Shown here: one piece after another, positions 46,266-55,546 of the stretch
Numbering within the stretch: position 1 is the first letter of the stretch
How the letters are laid out: each line of letters starts with the position of its first letter
Source: CAKZML01 sp963823435
GTDB taxonomy: Bacteria > Pseudomonadota > Gammaproteobacteria > Steroidobacterales > BM003
Reading direction: 5' to 3'
Length of the DNA: 64,000 nt
NCBI GenBank assembly: GCA_963823435.1
Contig: CAWGLN010000001.1
Location: 496,001-560,000, forward strand
The notes under the pieces: generated by a model
Databases searched by the model: none
Told to the model about the DNA's origin: nothing
What the model saw: the letters and a program-made list of their open reading frames with translations, nothing else
Made by a program: the position numbers and the translations under genes

Positions 46266-47723
46266 CTACTCGGAGGGCGGTGCTTCAAAGCTGCCGCCCA
46301 ATGCGAGGTGCAACATTGTACGCTGGCTCAAGCGTTCACTCTCCACGCGCAGCAGGGTCTGCCTCGCCGATTGAAGACTTAGTAGCTGCTGTTGCACGGC
46401 CCTCAGGTCAGACTGACCGACACGATAACTCGTCTGGGTCAAATCCAAAGCGCGTTGATTGTCAGCCACCGCTTGTTCGAGCAGGGCCTGCCTTGCGGAA
46501 AGATTTTCACTCGCGGCGAGGCTATTTTCGACGTCCCCCAGGGCGCGTAATGCCCTACTGGCATAGTCTGCCACCGCTTCCTTTTGCTCCAGGGTACGAA
46601 TATCGACCTGGGTCTTGAGTCCGCCACCCGTGTAAATTGGCGCCTGCAGGTTGATCCCGGCACCCGAACTGGGGCTGGAAAAGTCTTCCTGAAGCTCCAG
46701 GATAGTGCTGGAAATATCTGCAACGTTGGCATTGAGCACGATGCTGGGTAAGCGGGCGGCTTTCGCTTCACCCACCCGGTTAAATGCCGCCGCTACGCGT
46801 TGCTCCGCCGCCACCATGTCGGGGCGGCGTTCCAGGATCTGCAGGGGAAACCCGGCGGGTATCGGCCCGGGCATCGCGGTCAGACCCTGGCGTGCCTGGA
46901 GTTCTGCAGCCGGATAACGACCCAGCAACAATTCCAGCGCCCGAACACTTTGGCTGTGGGCGAGTTCCACCTGGGTGGCGGCATCGCGGAAGCTGGCCAG
47001 TGTGGCGCGTGCCTGCATCACTTCCCGTTCGTTACCGGGGCCTATTTGCCAACGGTGTTCAGCCAGGTCCAGCAGTTGTTGGGCAACCTCAACCATCTGG
47101 TTGGCGATCTGAGTCTGGAGCAAGGTTTCACTGGCCGTAAACCATGCCCTGGCCACCGACGCGGCCAGCGATTGACGGCTGAACTCGAAGTCTGCAGAAA
47201 CCGAGGCGTAAGTGGCCTGTGCCGCGTTGCGTCCGTAACGCAAGCGGCCCCACAGGTCAGGTTCCCAGGAGGCCCCAAGCCAAACGCCCTGCAAGGCTGA
47301 ACTCGCATCGCCACCGGTTGAGTTGAAGCCGCCGGTGCCAATCAGGTTGATCGCCGGCAGCAATGCAGCCTTGGCAAGTTCCACGTACTGCGCGGCCTGC
47401 TCGACTTTTGTCGCGGCCACGGCCAAATCCAGATTATTGGCCAGCGCCTCGGCAACCAGATGATCGAGCTGGGGATCCTGGAACGAAGCCAGCCAGTTAT
47501 CCTGTATGGGCTCCGCGGAAAAACTCGCGGCCTTCCAGGGTTGGCCCAGATCCATGCTCGCCAGGGTTCCGGATTGCTCAAGAATTTCCTCCTGAGTGGG
47601 CGGCGACTTGGTCGCGCAGGCCGCCAGGCCGAGCACCAGGCCGACGGCGACTGCCCGGCCAAGCGGGCGGACCGGCGATGCCGTTCTACTGGGTTTCCCG
47701 GATTCAAGACGGCTGATGGTCAT
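46266..47723 (-). CDS. efflux transporter outer membrane factor lipoprotein (OprM/NodT type)
   Basis: This 485-residue TolC-like channel of the OprM/NodT group has a lipobox (VLGLAACATK), then the two-fold repeated OEP arrangement: NWLASFQDPQLDHLVAEALANN, LDLAVAATKVEQAAQYVELAKAALLP, then RRPDMVAAEQRVAAAFNRVGEAKAARLPSI. It would form the outer-membrane exit duct for a tripartite pump. It ends an operon with a HlyD-type adaptor and a DUF3302 protein. The inner-membrane pump component is not visible, so the set may work with a pump encoded elsewhere. Confidence 0.93.
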   Translation of the reverse strand: MTISRLESGKPSRTASPVRPLGRAVAVGLVLGLAACATKSPPTQEEILEQSGTLASMDLGQPWKAASFSAEPIQDNWLASFQDPQLDHLVAEALANNLDLAVAATKVEQAAQYVELAKAALLPAINLIGTGGFNSTGGDASSALQGVWLGASWEPDLWGRLRYGRNAAQATYASVSADFEFSRQSLAASVARAWFTASETLLQTQIANQMVEVAQQLLDLAEHRWQIGPGNEREVMQARATLASFRDAATQVELAHSQSVRALELLLGRYPAAELQARQGLTAMPGPIPAGFPLQILERRPDMVAAEQRVAAAFNRVGEAKAARLPSIVLNANVADISSTILELQEDFSSPSSGAGINLQAPIYTGGGLKTQVDIRTLEQKEAVADYASRALRALGDVENSLAASENLSARQALLEQAVADNQRALDLTQTSYRVGQSDLRAVQQQLLSLQSARQTLLRVESERLSQRTMLHLALGGSFEAPPSE

Positions 47724-47733
47724 ACCACTTTGC

Positions 47734-48915
47734 TCAATGGAGTTTTAGTATCAGCCAATCCAGCTTGGCGCTAACCCGGATCAGGATCCGGCGCAGGATT
47801 TGTATCATCTCGCCACTGTCAGTGTAGACCGCCCCGGCACCCTTCGCTCCCGCGGCCAGGAAAATGTCCTGGTCCTTTGCGTCGGGCAGCAAGCGCACCG
47901 CCAAGGCATATGGCGGGATAGGTGCAACGCCTCCCGCCGGGTTCATCTGGCCAATGGGTAATTGTCCCTGGGCCGTGGCCCACATCACCGAATCCACCTT
48001 GCACTTTACGATCCGCCCCGGATACATCTTGAAGGCGACCTCCGCTTCCTGACCAGGCTTTATCTTGCGCACTTCATTCTGGGCGAAAATGGCGAGTATC
48101 CATTGCTCGTCCTCGACGAAGTTCATCGCCGGCGCCATCGGCAAAGGCACGGCCATTGCACCTGGACGCAAGGTAAGCGCGACCACGGTGCCGTCGCTGG
48201 GCGCGTAATACGTCGTTTGGCTCAGTTGCCAGCGGGCGTCGGCAAGCTGTGCTTCGGCACTGGCGATCTGGGCTTTCACGCCAGCGACTTCGTCCTGGTC
48301 ACCGTCGGCTGTGCGTGCCGCCACCTTCTCGCGGGCCTGGGCTTCAGCCGCCCTGGCCGACGCCAACTGACCTTCGAAATTGCTGACCTCCGCCTTGGCC
48401 TGCTCATAGTCAAACTTGTTGCCGGCGCCGGACCCCGCCAACTCCTGGAATTGCCCGAGCCGCAGCCGGGCCAGGGTCAACTGTGAATCAACCACCTGTT
48501 TCTGGCCGGTCGCGCTTTTCAGCTGCTCCCCGTAATTTCGGGAATTGGCTTCGGCAGTAACCAACTGTGCCTGCAACTGCACAATTTGCGCCTCGAAATT
48601 CCTTACCGAAATCTCGAACGGAGCCGGGTCGATCTTGAACAGTACGTCGCCCTTCTTGATCGGCTTGTTCGGTTCTATGGGTACTTCGGTGACCAGGCCG
48701 CGCACGGGCGGATTAATCGGCACGACATAGTTGATCACCCGCACGTCGGCCGACGATGGCGCTACGATATTCAGTATGAGAATCAGGGCCGTCAGCCCAA
48801 AGATGGGCAGCGTGATGGTAATGACCTGGGTGGTGGTGTTCCAGGGTAACCACTTGAACTTGAAGAAGACCAGCCAGGCGAAAAATGAATATATGCCGAG
48901 AAGTAGAAGTTCCAT
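47734..48915 (-). CDS. HlyD/EmrA-type membrane fusion protein (YiaV/YibH-like)
   Basis: This 393-residue adaptor has two N-terminal membrane segments (about 2-18 and 28-48), an unusual feature shared by YiaV/AaeA-like proteins. The biotinyl-lipoyl half-domains follow: VINYVVPINPPVRGLVTEVPIEPNKPIKKGDVLFKIDP and ARWQLSQTTYYAPSDGTVVALTLRPG. A long coiled coil lies between them. It starts three bases after the DUF3302 gene ends and leads into the OprM-type gene. In E. coli yiaV and yiaW are similarly adjacent; function there is not well defined. Confidence 0.92.
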   Translation of the reverse strand: MELLLLGIYSFFAWLVFFKFKWLPWNTTTQVITITLPIFGLTALILILNIVAPSSADVRVINYVVPINPPVRGLVTEVPIEPNKPIKKGDVLFKIDPAPFEISVRNFEAQIVQLQAQLVTAEANSRNYGEQLKSATGQKQVVDSQLTLARLRLGQFQELAGSGAGNKFDYEQAKAEVSNFEGQLASARAAEAQAREKVAARTADGDQDEVAGVKAQIASAEAQLADARWQLSQTTYYAPSDGTVVALTLRPGAMAVPLPMAPAMNFVEDEQWILAIFAQNEVRKIKPGQEAEVAFKMYPGRIVKCKVDSVMWATAQGQLPIGQMNPAGGVAPIPPYALAVRLLPDAKDQDIFLAAGAKGAGAVYTDSGEMIQILRRILIRVSAKLDWLILKLH

Positions 48916-48918
48916 AGA

Positions 48919-49461
48919 TCAGGCCTTACTCGCTTCGGGCCCGTTGGCCAGCCGGGATTCCAGTTCGACGATCTGCTGACGCAATCGCTGCAGTTCCCGG
49001 GCGTCATCCGCACCTTCCGGCCCGGCATCACTATGGCCATTTCCAGGTTCGTCGTCATGCTCCAGGCGGTCGGTGCCGTAAGCCATCTTGTACAGAACAG
49101 GCTTGCTGTACGCCCACAACCAGGCCAGGGGCCAGAGCATCCCGCCGAAAAACAGGGACAGCAGGCAGAGAGTCTGGATGGCCTTGATTTGAGGGTGATT
49201 TCTCTGGTGGGCAATCTTCTCGGGAAGAATGTGAACCAGCCAGAAAACCGTTATTCCGATCATGGGCGCCGCGATCAGCACCACCCAGGCCAGAATATCG
49301 GCCGCTGTATCAAGCGCCTCACCCTTGAACATCGAAGCCTGGGCCAGCGCCGGCAACATACCCGTGAACACGGCTAGCAGCCGGATTGGCATGGCCAGGC
49401 GGCGACGGGTTGGCGCTTGCAGGCCGCCTATTGTCCGGGTCGGTTTGAATAGGGAACGCAT
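48919..49461 (-). CDS. DUF3302 membrane protein (YiaW-like)
   Basis: This 180-residue protein has a signal-like start and two membrane segments (ILAWVVLIAAPMIGITVFWLVHILP and LCLLSLFFGGMLWPLAWLWAY). The DUF3302 motifs PEKIAHQRNHPQIKAIQ and SKPVLYKMAYGTDR follow, then a charged C-terminal coiled coil. It is the first gene of the DUF3302-HlyD-OMF set, as with yiaW-yiaV in enterobacteria. It starts at ATG 49461; an in-frame ATG at 49392 (MPIRLLAVF) is a reasonable alternative that would form a cleaner signal peptide. Confidence 0.88.
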   Translation of the reverse strand: MRSLFKPTRTIGGLQAPTRRRLAMPIRLLAVFTGMLPALAQASMFKGEALDTAADILAWVVLIAAPMIGITVFWLVHILPEKIAHQRNHPQIKAIQTLCLLSLFFGGMLWPLAWLWAYSKPVLYKMAYGTDRLEHDDEPGNGHSDAGPEGADDARELQRLRQQIVELESRLANGPEASKA

Positions 49462-49692
49462 CGGGGGCTTACCTATCAGCAGTGGTTAACTATCGGGCCG
49501 AGTATACAAGGTGTTGGTATCTTAGGGTCGGCACCACTGGAATTTAACCGGTATTGCCTGTCCCGGCAATCTGCTACTACTATCAACAGGCATTGCATAG
49601 CGCCGGGACTCGTGGCGTGCGTTAGATAGCCGGTATTAACGGCGAAAGTTCGAAGCATCGACAGAATATTAGAGAGCAATCGGGGCATACAC

Positions 49693-50802
49693 GTGGATAA
49701 TGAAATGACACCTCCTGGCGAGACTCAGGCAAAGGTCACCGAAATCGTCATTCGCCTGGCTGTATTGGCGCTGGTCGTCATCTGGTGCTTCAAGATCCTG
49801 CAGCCGTTCCTTGTGCCCGTGGTCTGGGCCATGATAATTGCCGTAGCGATATATCCCTTGTATCAGCGACTGACCGGGTTGTTGGGCGGTCGGCCCAATC
49901 TTGCGGCAACCCTGATAACCCTGGTGTTCCTGGCCTTGCTCATGGGCCCGGCCCTTATGCTGACGCAGTTGCTGGTTGAAAACGTGACCGTGCTGGCGCA
50001 ACAAATTCACGCAGAGCACATCACCATCCCCATGCCACCCGACAGCGTCAGGGAATGGCCCATCATCGGTGAGTCCGTAGCCGGTCTCTGGAGTCTCGCC
50101 GCTACCAACCTGGCCGGGGCCCTGGAACTGGTGCAGCCCCAGTTAAAAGCCTTTGGAGTATGGCTGGTGAACCTGGCGGCCAGTGCAGGCATCGGTATGA
50201 TCATGTTCCTTTTCGCGGTGGTGATCGCCGGGGCCATGCTGGCCCACTCCGCCGGCAGTCATCGCCTGGTGCACGGTATTTCCCGCCAGTTGCTCGGCAA
50301 TGAACGTGGCGCTGCCATGGCCAACCTCGCAGAAACCACCATTCGCAGTGTCACGCGGGGCGTCCTGGGAGTCGCAGTCATCCAGGCACTACTGGCAGGG
50401 ATAGGGTTTGCGGTAGCCGGTGTACCGGGGGCCGGAATCTGGGCCTTGTTTTGCCTGATTTCCGCGACGGTTCAACTGGGCGTGGGACCCATCGTCATCC
50501 CGGCAGTCATATACGTGTTCGCGACCGGCGATACCGTCACAGCGGTACTGTTCCTGATCTGGAACGTGATGATCATGGTGCTGGACAACATTCTCAAGCC
50601 GCTATTGCTGGGTCGTGGCGTAGATGTGCCCATGCTGGTGATCTTCCTGGGCTCGATTGGCGGAATGTTGATGATGGGTATCGTCGGCCTGTTCATTGGC
50701 GCCGTTGTTCTGGCGCTGGGCTATAAATTATTGCAGGGCTGGATGCGTCTGGAGGCAACCGTGTCCGACTCCGGTGATAATCAGGCAGACCTCGGGGTTT
50801 GA
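49693..50802 (+). CDS. AI-2E family (PerM-like) membrane protein
   Basis: This 369-residue integral membrane protein carries the AI-2E family pattern: VIRLAVLALVVIWCFKILQPFLVPVVWAMIIAVAIYPLYQRL at the start, a central amphipathic region, and SATVQLGVGPIVIPAVIYVFATGD with the C-terminal NVMIMVLDNILKPLLLGRG. About seven or eight membrane segments are expected. Members include TqsA/PerM permeases and a sodium-linked antiporter; none of these roles can be chosen here. The start at GTG 49693 has GGGG upstream; ATG 49705 is an alternative. Divergent from the efflux set. Confidence 0.93.
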   Translation: MDNEMTPPGETQAKVTEIVIRLAVLALVVIWCFKILQPFLVPVVWAMIIAVAIYPLYQRLTGLLGGRPNLAATLITLVFLALLMGPALMLTQLLVENVTVLAQQIHAEHITIPMPPDSVREWPIIGESVAGLWSLAATNLAGALELVQPQLKAFGVWLVNLAASAGIGMIMFLFAVVIAGAMLAHSAGSHRLVHGISRQLLGNERGAAMANLAETTIRSVTRGVLGVAVIQALLAGIGFAVAGVPGAGIWALFCLISATVQLGVGPIVIPAVIYVFATGDTVTAVLFLIWNVMIMVLDNILKPLLLGRGVDVPMLVIFLGSIGGMLMMGIVGLFIGAVVLALGYKLLQGWMRLEATVSDSGDNQADLGV

Positions 50803-50909
50803 CCAAGGGACTTCCCGGTAATTCCGCTGACGGTCTTGCTGTTGTTGGCCGGCGTATCCGGTCAGCAGCGCGGAGGCGCGAGTTCGCCGGCTGGTTATTT
50901 GATGCTGCG

Positions 50910-51293
50910 CTAATCCGTTTCATCCGGCAAATCCGCCGGCAACACAAAGGGCGTTGCCGCCAGCAACTTCTCCATCCAGACCATTCCACCACCGGCCCTG
51001 TGCATGTTCGCCGTCTTGTAAATGAAATCGAAAACTGTGTCAGCGTCGGCCTCAACCACCACTGCGGTGACTAACTTTGCCAGCACTGGCTCAGGTAAGC
51101 GGCCTCGTCTGGCCTTTGCCTTTTGCAGCGCGGCGATAGCGCGAAGGTGCTCGGTATAAACCCGCGTGAGGCCTTTATCGCGACGTAATGCCTTGATCAG
51201 GCGCAGGTCGGTACCGTCATCTGGCAGTATCACGCTGATGCGCCTGGCAGACTCAAGGGCGACGGTTCGATCGTCTATGGCGTCCATGTGCAT
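50910..51293 (-). CDS. PII-like protein, second of two
   Basis: This is a small alpha/beta protein of about 127 residues starting at ATG 51293 (MHMDAIDDRT). It has a PII-like pattern of short strands and helices: RRISVILPDDGTDLRLIKAL, a helix, then LAKLVTAVVVEADADTVFDFIYKTANMHRAGGGMVWMEKL. The RAGGGMVWMEKLLAATPFVLP end parallels the PGSGYLSITALEKVATFIP end of the adjacent protein. Together the two would form a PII-like sensor pair for the DUF1538 protein upstream. The start is ambiguous (GTG 51305, ATG 51293 or ATG 51287). The classical T-loop Tyr-uridylylation segment is absent. Confidence 0.78.
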   Translation of the reverse strand: MHMDAIDDRTVALESARRISVILPDDGTDLRLIKALRRDKGLTRVYTEHLRAIAALQKAKARRGRLPEPVLAKLVTAVVVEADADTVFDFIYKTANMHRAGGGMVWMEKLLAATPFVLPADLPDETD

Positions 51294-51301
51294 CCCGCCT
51301 T

Positions 51302-51667
51302 TCACTGCTGTCCGGCCAGTCGATCCAGCGCGTCCCTCGGTATAAACGTCGCCACCTTCTCCAGCGCAGTGATAGACAAATATCCGCTGCCCGGACTGTC
51401 AAACCCACCCGCACGGTACATCGCCGTGGCAACCAGTTCCTGATGTTCTGCCGCCACCACGACATTCAACACTTCTCTGTCCGCTTCAACCGCAATGCTC
51501 AGTATGCCCAGGCGCTCGCGTGCACCCAGGGCCCGCGCCAGGTGGGCAATGACGCCAGTGGCACCGACATCCAGCGCGGCCTTGACTATGCTGTCTACAC
51601 GGCCAAGCGGCGCGACCACGGTAATGAGGACGGCATCGGTCAGGTAAGTAATATTTTCACTGCTCAT
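51302..51667 (-). CDS. PII-like protein, first of two
   Basis: This 121-residue protein overlaps the DUF1538 stop by four bases (ATGA). The fold is PII-like: TDAVLITVVAPLGRVDSIVKAALDVGATGVIAHLARALGARERLG, then VEADREVLNVVVAAEHQELVATAMYRAGGF and the nucleotide-binding-like PGSGYLSITALEKVATFIP. PII-type proteins bind nucleotides and control transporters; here the partner is very likely DUF1538. The long T-loop of GlnB/GlnK is not present, so covalent uridylylation is unlikely. Confidence 0.82.
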   Translation of the reverse strand: MSSENITYLTDAVLITVVAPLGRVDSIVKAALDVGATGVIAHLARALGARERLGILSIAVEADREVLNVVVAAEHQELVATAMYRAGGFDSPGSGYLSITALEKVATFIPRDALDRLAGQQ

Positions 51668-53456
51668 ACGATACCCTCGGTAATTTGCGCGGAGCTGGAA
51701 GACGCCTCTTTGGCGACAGCACGAATTTCAGCACTGGCCTTATATCGCGACCAAAGCCCCGAAATCATGACGGTAATAATCGGTCCTATAGACGCCATAC
51801 TCAGAATTCCGAAGCCCTCCACCGCATGGGTCGCGTTGCCAAAACCAAGCCCCATGGCCAACACCAGCGGCACGGTGATCGGCCCTGTGGTGACCCCTGC
51901 GCTGTCCCAGGCAACGTTAACGAATTCCTCGGTGGAGAACCAGGTCAGTATCGCAGCCAACAGGTACCCTGGCACGATCAGCCAGATCAGCGGCAAATCG
52001 AAAATCAGCTTCAGCAGGCCAAGTGCTATACCGAAGGCTACTCCGGTTGACACCGACATGATCAGCGTACGCTTTTTGAATACCCCGTTGGTCAGTTTCT
52101 CGGTTGTAATTCCGAGCGCGTTCAACGCTGGTTCGGCAATGGTGGCGCCGAAGCCAAGAACCCAGGCAAATACCACTGCCAGCGTCAAACCCACTCCGTA
52201 CACATAGATAGGCGAGTCCTTGACGTTGGCCACCTCCATGAAGGCTACCGGCACGAGTCCACCCGCGCTGTCGCCCAGCTTGGACAAGCCATAGGTGAGC
52301 CCCAGGTTGAAGATGCACATGCCGATGATGGTCAACGCAATGCCAAGAAAAATTTCGCTGCGGTGCTGAAGCTTTTCTTTCAACATGACCGAGAGCACCA
52401 GGAACAGGAACACGACCAGCGGCAGGATCGCCCTGACACCCAGTACGATTTCCATTCCGGGACTCCGTTCATGCCAGGCCGGCACCACCGCTTGCGCCGC
52501 GGCCTTCGCCGCCGTTGCGGCCGCGATAATTTCCTGGGGACTCATGATGGCGGACACGTACAGCAACAACAGTAATACGCCGAGAATGGGAAATAGCGAA
52601 GCCAGGGTAACGATGCCAAAACCGGACAACCCCGCGTCCCCTTTGCCTGCCGCAGCCGCGATACCGATGCCCAGCGACAATACCAGTGGCACCGTGACCG
52701 GCCCGGTGGTTACCGCGCCAGTGTCCCAGGCCAGACCCAATGCGCTGTTCAGTTCCGGAACACCGGCCACGTAGATGCTCAGGCCCACTACAGGAACAAG
52801 GGCGAGGTAGACCAGCGGTTTGAGGCTCCAGCCATACAGAAACCGCAGTGTGCCTATGACAGCGGCGAGACCCACACTCGCGCCTACCACCAGCACCAGG
52901 GTATCTGCCCAGTCGTTTAACAAGGCAAAGAGATACGGGAGCGCGCTCCACTGCCACATTCTGACCGGCGGTCTTCAGGGCGCTGATTGCCGGTTCGGCA
53001 AAGGTCACGCCAATACCCAGCAGCAGCGTGATGAACAGCACCACCGGCAACGGTGACTTGCGCGGCAGGGTTGCACCGATCACGGTGCCAAAAGGCATGA
53101 GACCGAGTTTGAGCCCTTCCATGAAAAACATCAGGCCCACAATGACGGCGAACAGACCACCGGTAATTACCCATGAGTCTTCCACCAACTGGCGCAGGAT
53201 CAGTACTTGAAACAGAACCAGGTAAATCGCCAAAGGTGTTACGGCCTTGAACTGCTCCATGAAACGTAGCGATAACATAGGGCTGGAACAGCTTGAAAAT
53301 TTCCTGCCTTGAGAATCTTGCCGATGCCCGCCGGATGCGGATGATTCTCCCGCTGGCGTCGCGCTCCGGGTCCGGGTACAACTGACCCGCCGGGATAGAC
53401 TCCTTGACCATACCTGCGGCTCTTTGGTAATCGGAAAAGCGATAGCGATTGGTCAT
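51664..53456 (-). pseudogene. DUF1538 membrane protein, two single-base frameshifts
   Basis: The three frames reconstruct one protein of about 597 residues. From ATG 53456 a cytoplasmic N-terminal tail (MTNRYRFSDYQRAAGMVKES) runs to FKLFQPYV, where an extra base at about 53273-53275 breaks it. The next frame carries SLRFMEQFKAVTPLAIYLVLFQ and the first DUF1538 half to AGQNVAVERAP. An extra base in the GGG at 52937-52939 then shifts to PYLFALLNDWADTLVLV and the rest. The two domain copies share TTGPVTVPLVL / TTGPITVPLVL and FAEPAI / IAEPAL motifs. It is a predicted transporter of unknown substrate, encoded in an operon with two PII-like proteins. Confidence 0.85.
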
Positions 53457-53775
53457 ATTTGTTTTTGATTCCGAATCTTGGACCCGGTGCCAATACTGCA
53501 CGGCATCGCGTCGGTTGTCACCCGCCATGAGCCGCCAGCCGGGTCTCGCTCGCCCAGATCGTGTTATCTGGAGTAGTCGGCTAAATTCCTGGTCCTTAAA
53601 TGCAAAAGTCGGCCGGAACTTCGGCCGGTTGTCTGGATACAAGCTTCCCGGCTACCATTCGACGGTCCAGGTTCGGCCCAAGATCTCTCGCAACCGGTGT
53701 GATACTTGCCCTGAAACACGGTTACGATTTAGTTTCACGCGTGTCTAGCGAAAAAAAAATAATCAGGAAGACAAA
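53457..53775. other. divergent promoter region between DUF1538 and MFS genes
   Basis: About 320 bases contain a CG-rich hairpin (CGGCCG-AAGTTC-CGGCCG on the minus strand at about 53607-53626) and an A run at 53752-53760 close to the MFS start. No gene is supported. The hairpin may belong to the DUF1538 leader. Confidence 0.4.
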
Positions 53776-55482
53776 ATGCCCGCCACATTTACCCTCCATG
53801 ACAGTCGTCAGGTTCGCTTCGCTACCGGCGCAATCATGTACTTCGCACAAGGAATTCCCCAGGGCCTGCTGGCGATCGCGATTCCCGCCTGGCTGGCCAG
53901 CCTGGGCGTCAGTTCCTCGGATATCGCCTCATACCTCGCGGTTATCGTTCTGCCCTGGGCTTTCAAGCTGGTGACGGGCCCGTTGATGGATCGCTATGAG
54001 TTTCTGCCGATGGGCCGGAGAAGACCCTGGGTGATAGGCGCACAACTGGGTCTATCTTTCTCGTTGCTCGCACTCATGCTGGTGGAGCGACCTGCCGAAC
54101 AGGTTGGTCTGCTTATGCTGATCGGTGTGCTCATTAACAGTTTTGCGGCCACCCAGGACGTCGCGGTCGATGGCATGTCAATTGATTTGACTCCGGTAAG
54201 GGAGCAGGGTCGCCTTAATGCTTTCATGAGTTTCGGCAAGGCAATCGGCTGGAGCGTGACGGCTGCGATATCGGGCCTGTTACTCGTTACCTGGGGCTTG
54301 AAAACCACGGCGATGCTCGCAGCGGCCGTTTCGAGCGTCATGCTACTGGCAATAGTTTTCGTTCGAGAACGGGCGGAAGAGCGTACCCTGCCCTGGACCA
54401 AGGGACAGGCGGCATCGGCGCATCAACCCGGTAGCTCTTTCAAGGCGGTATTCAGCAGTCTCAACAAAGTGCTCTGGGCGCGCGCCAGTGTCATCGTCTT
54501 GATTATCATGTTCTTCGACGGCCTGGTATTCGGTTTTGGCCAGGCATTGATGCCGATTGCAGCAATAAAACTGTTCGGGTATACGACACCGCAGTGGTCA
54601 CAGCTGGTTGCCATTATGGGTCTTATCGGCGCCGTTATCGCGCTGCTGGTTGGCCCGTTGATTGATCGCGTTGGCGCCAAACGCACGCTGTTTTTCACCA
54701 TCGCCCTGGTCGGCGTGCATGCTTTCATGCTGGCTCAAACACAGCACTTGTGGGAAAACACTCTCTATGTGCGGGTGATGCTATCGGCCTGGATAATGAT
54801 GTTGCCTGTGGTCATGGTCTCGACCATCGCCCTCGGAATGGCGGTCTGTTCCACTAGTATCTCCGCTACCCAGTTCGCCATCTATATGTCGGTCGCCAAC
54901 CTCGGGCATTCCGTTGGATCCAAGGTATACGGAATGGTTGCAGAGCAATCAACCTATGTAGAAACCTACACGCTGCTCAGCCTGTTTGTGGTGACGATGA
55001 TGTTTGTGGTTTTCTTCCATCGCCACGAAAAAGAAGACGCCGCTACACATGGAGGCAGAAAAAGGCCCTCTCCCCGATACACCATCGGAATGGGTGGCGG
55101 CGATGCCGGTCTCTTTTTGTCGGGCGCCATGCGTTGTCCAAAGTGCCGGGCGGACATGGAGCAAATCGAGCACCAGGGCACCGAAGTAGACCGTTGCACA
55201 ATCTGTAACGGCATCTGGTTCGATGCCGGGGAAATCGAGCAACTGAAGAGCAAGAAAGTGGCCACCGAAATCGACACGGGGGATATCAAGACAGGCAAGC
55301 TGTCCAATGCTATCGACCGCTACTCCTGTCCAAGATGCGGTGGTGCAATGCTAAAGATGATCGACCCAAAGCAGCGACACATCTCGTACGAGACATGCAG
55401 TTCTTGCAAGGGCTCATTTTTTGATGCCGGGGAATTTCGAGATCTCTCGGAGCTGACGATCTCCGAGATCTTCAGGCGCTAG
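53776..55482 (+). CDS. MFS transporter (AmpG/PAT-like) fused to a C-terminal zinc-ribbon domain
   Basis: The first 420 residues are a 12-helix MFS transporter of the AmpG/SLC33-like type: GIPQGLLAIAIPAWLASLGVS at the start, PWAFKLVTGPLMDRYEFLPMGRRRPW and NSFAATQDVAVDGMSIDL. After a 30-residue basic linker, residues from about 452 form a TFIIB-type zinc-ribbon protein: MRCPKCRADMEQIEHQGTEVDRCTICNGIWFDAGE, then a second ribbon YSCPRCGGAML with TCSSCKGSFFDAGEFRDL. ATG 55129 would start the second part alone, but no ribosome site precedes it. The fusion is in frame; given other indels in this window, a lost stop between two genes remains possible. Confidence 0.83.
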   Translation: MPATFTLHDSRQVRFATGAIMYFAQGIPQGLLAIAIPAWLASLGVSSSDIASYLAVIVLPWAFKLVTGPLMDRYEFLPMGRRRPWVIGAQLGLSFSLLALMLVERPAEQVGLLMLIGVLINSFAATQDVAVDGMSIDLTPVREQGRLNAFMSFGKAIGWSVTAAISGLLLVTWGLKTTAMLAAAVSSVMLLAIVFVRERAEERTLPWTKGQAASAHQPGSSFKAVFSSLNKVLWARASVIVLIIMFFDGLVFGFGQALMPIAAIKLFGYTTPQWSQLVAIMGLIGAVIALLVGPLIDRVGAKRTLFFTIALVGVHAFMLAQTQHLWENTLYVRVMLSAWIMMLPVVMVSTIALGMAVCSTSISATQFAIYMSVANLGHSVGSKVYGMVAEQSTYVETYTLLSLFVVTMMFVVFFHRHEKEDAATHGGRKRPSPRYTIGMGGGDAGLFLSGAMRCPKCRADMEQIEHQGTEVDRCTICNGIWFDAGEIEQLKSKKVATEIDTGDIKTGKLSNAIDRYSCPRCGGAMLKMIDPKQRHISYETCSSCKGSFFDAGEFRDLSELTISEIFRR

Positions 55483-55546
55483 TGGGATCGAAACGGTGTT
55501 TTGAACCGCAACCCTACGATTTGCCGGCCAGTGTTATCTGGTCTAG

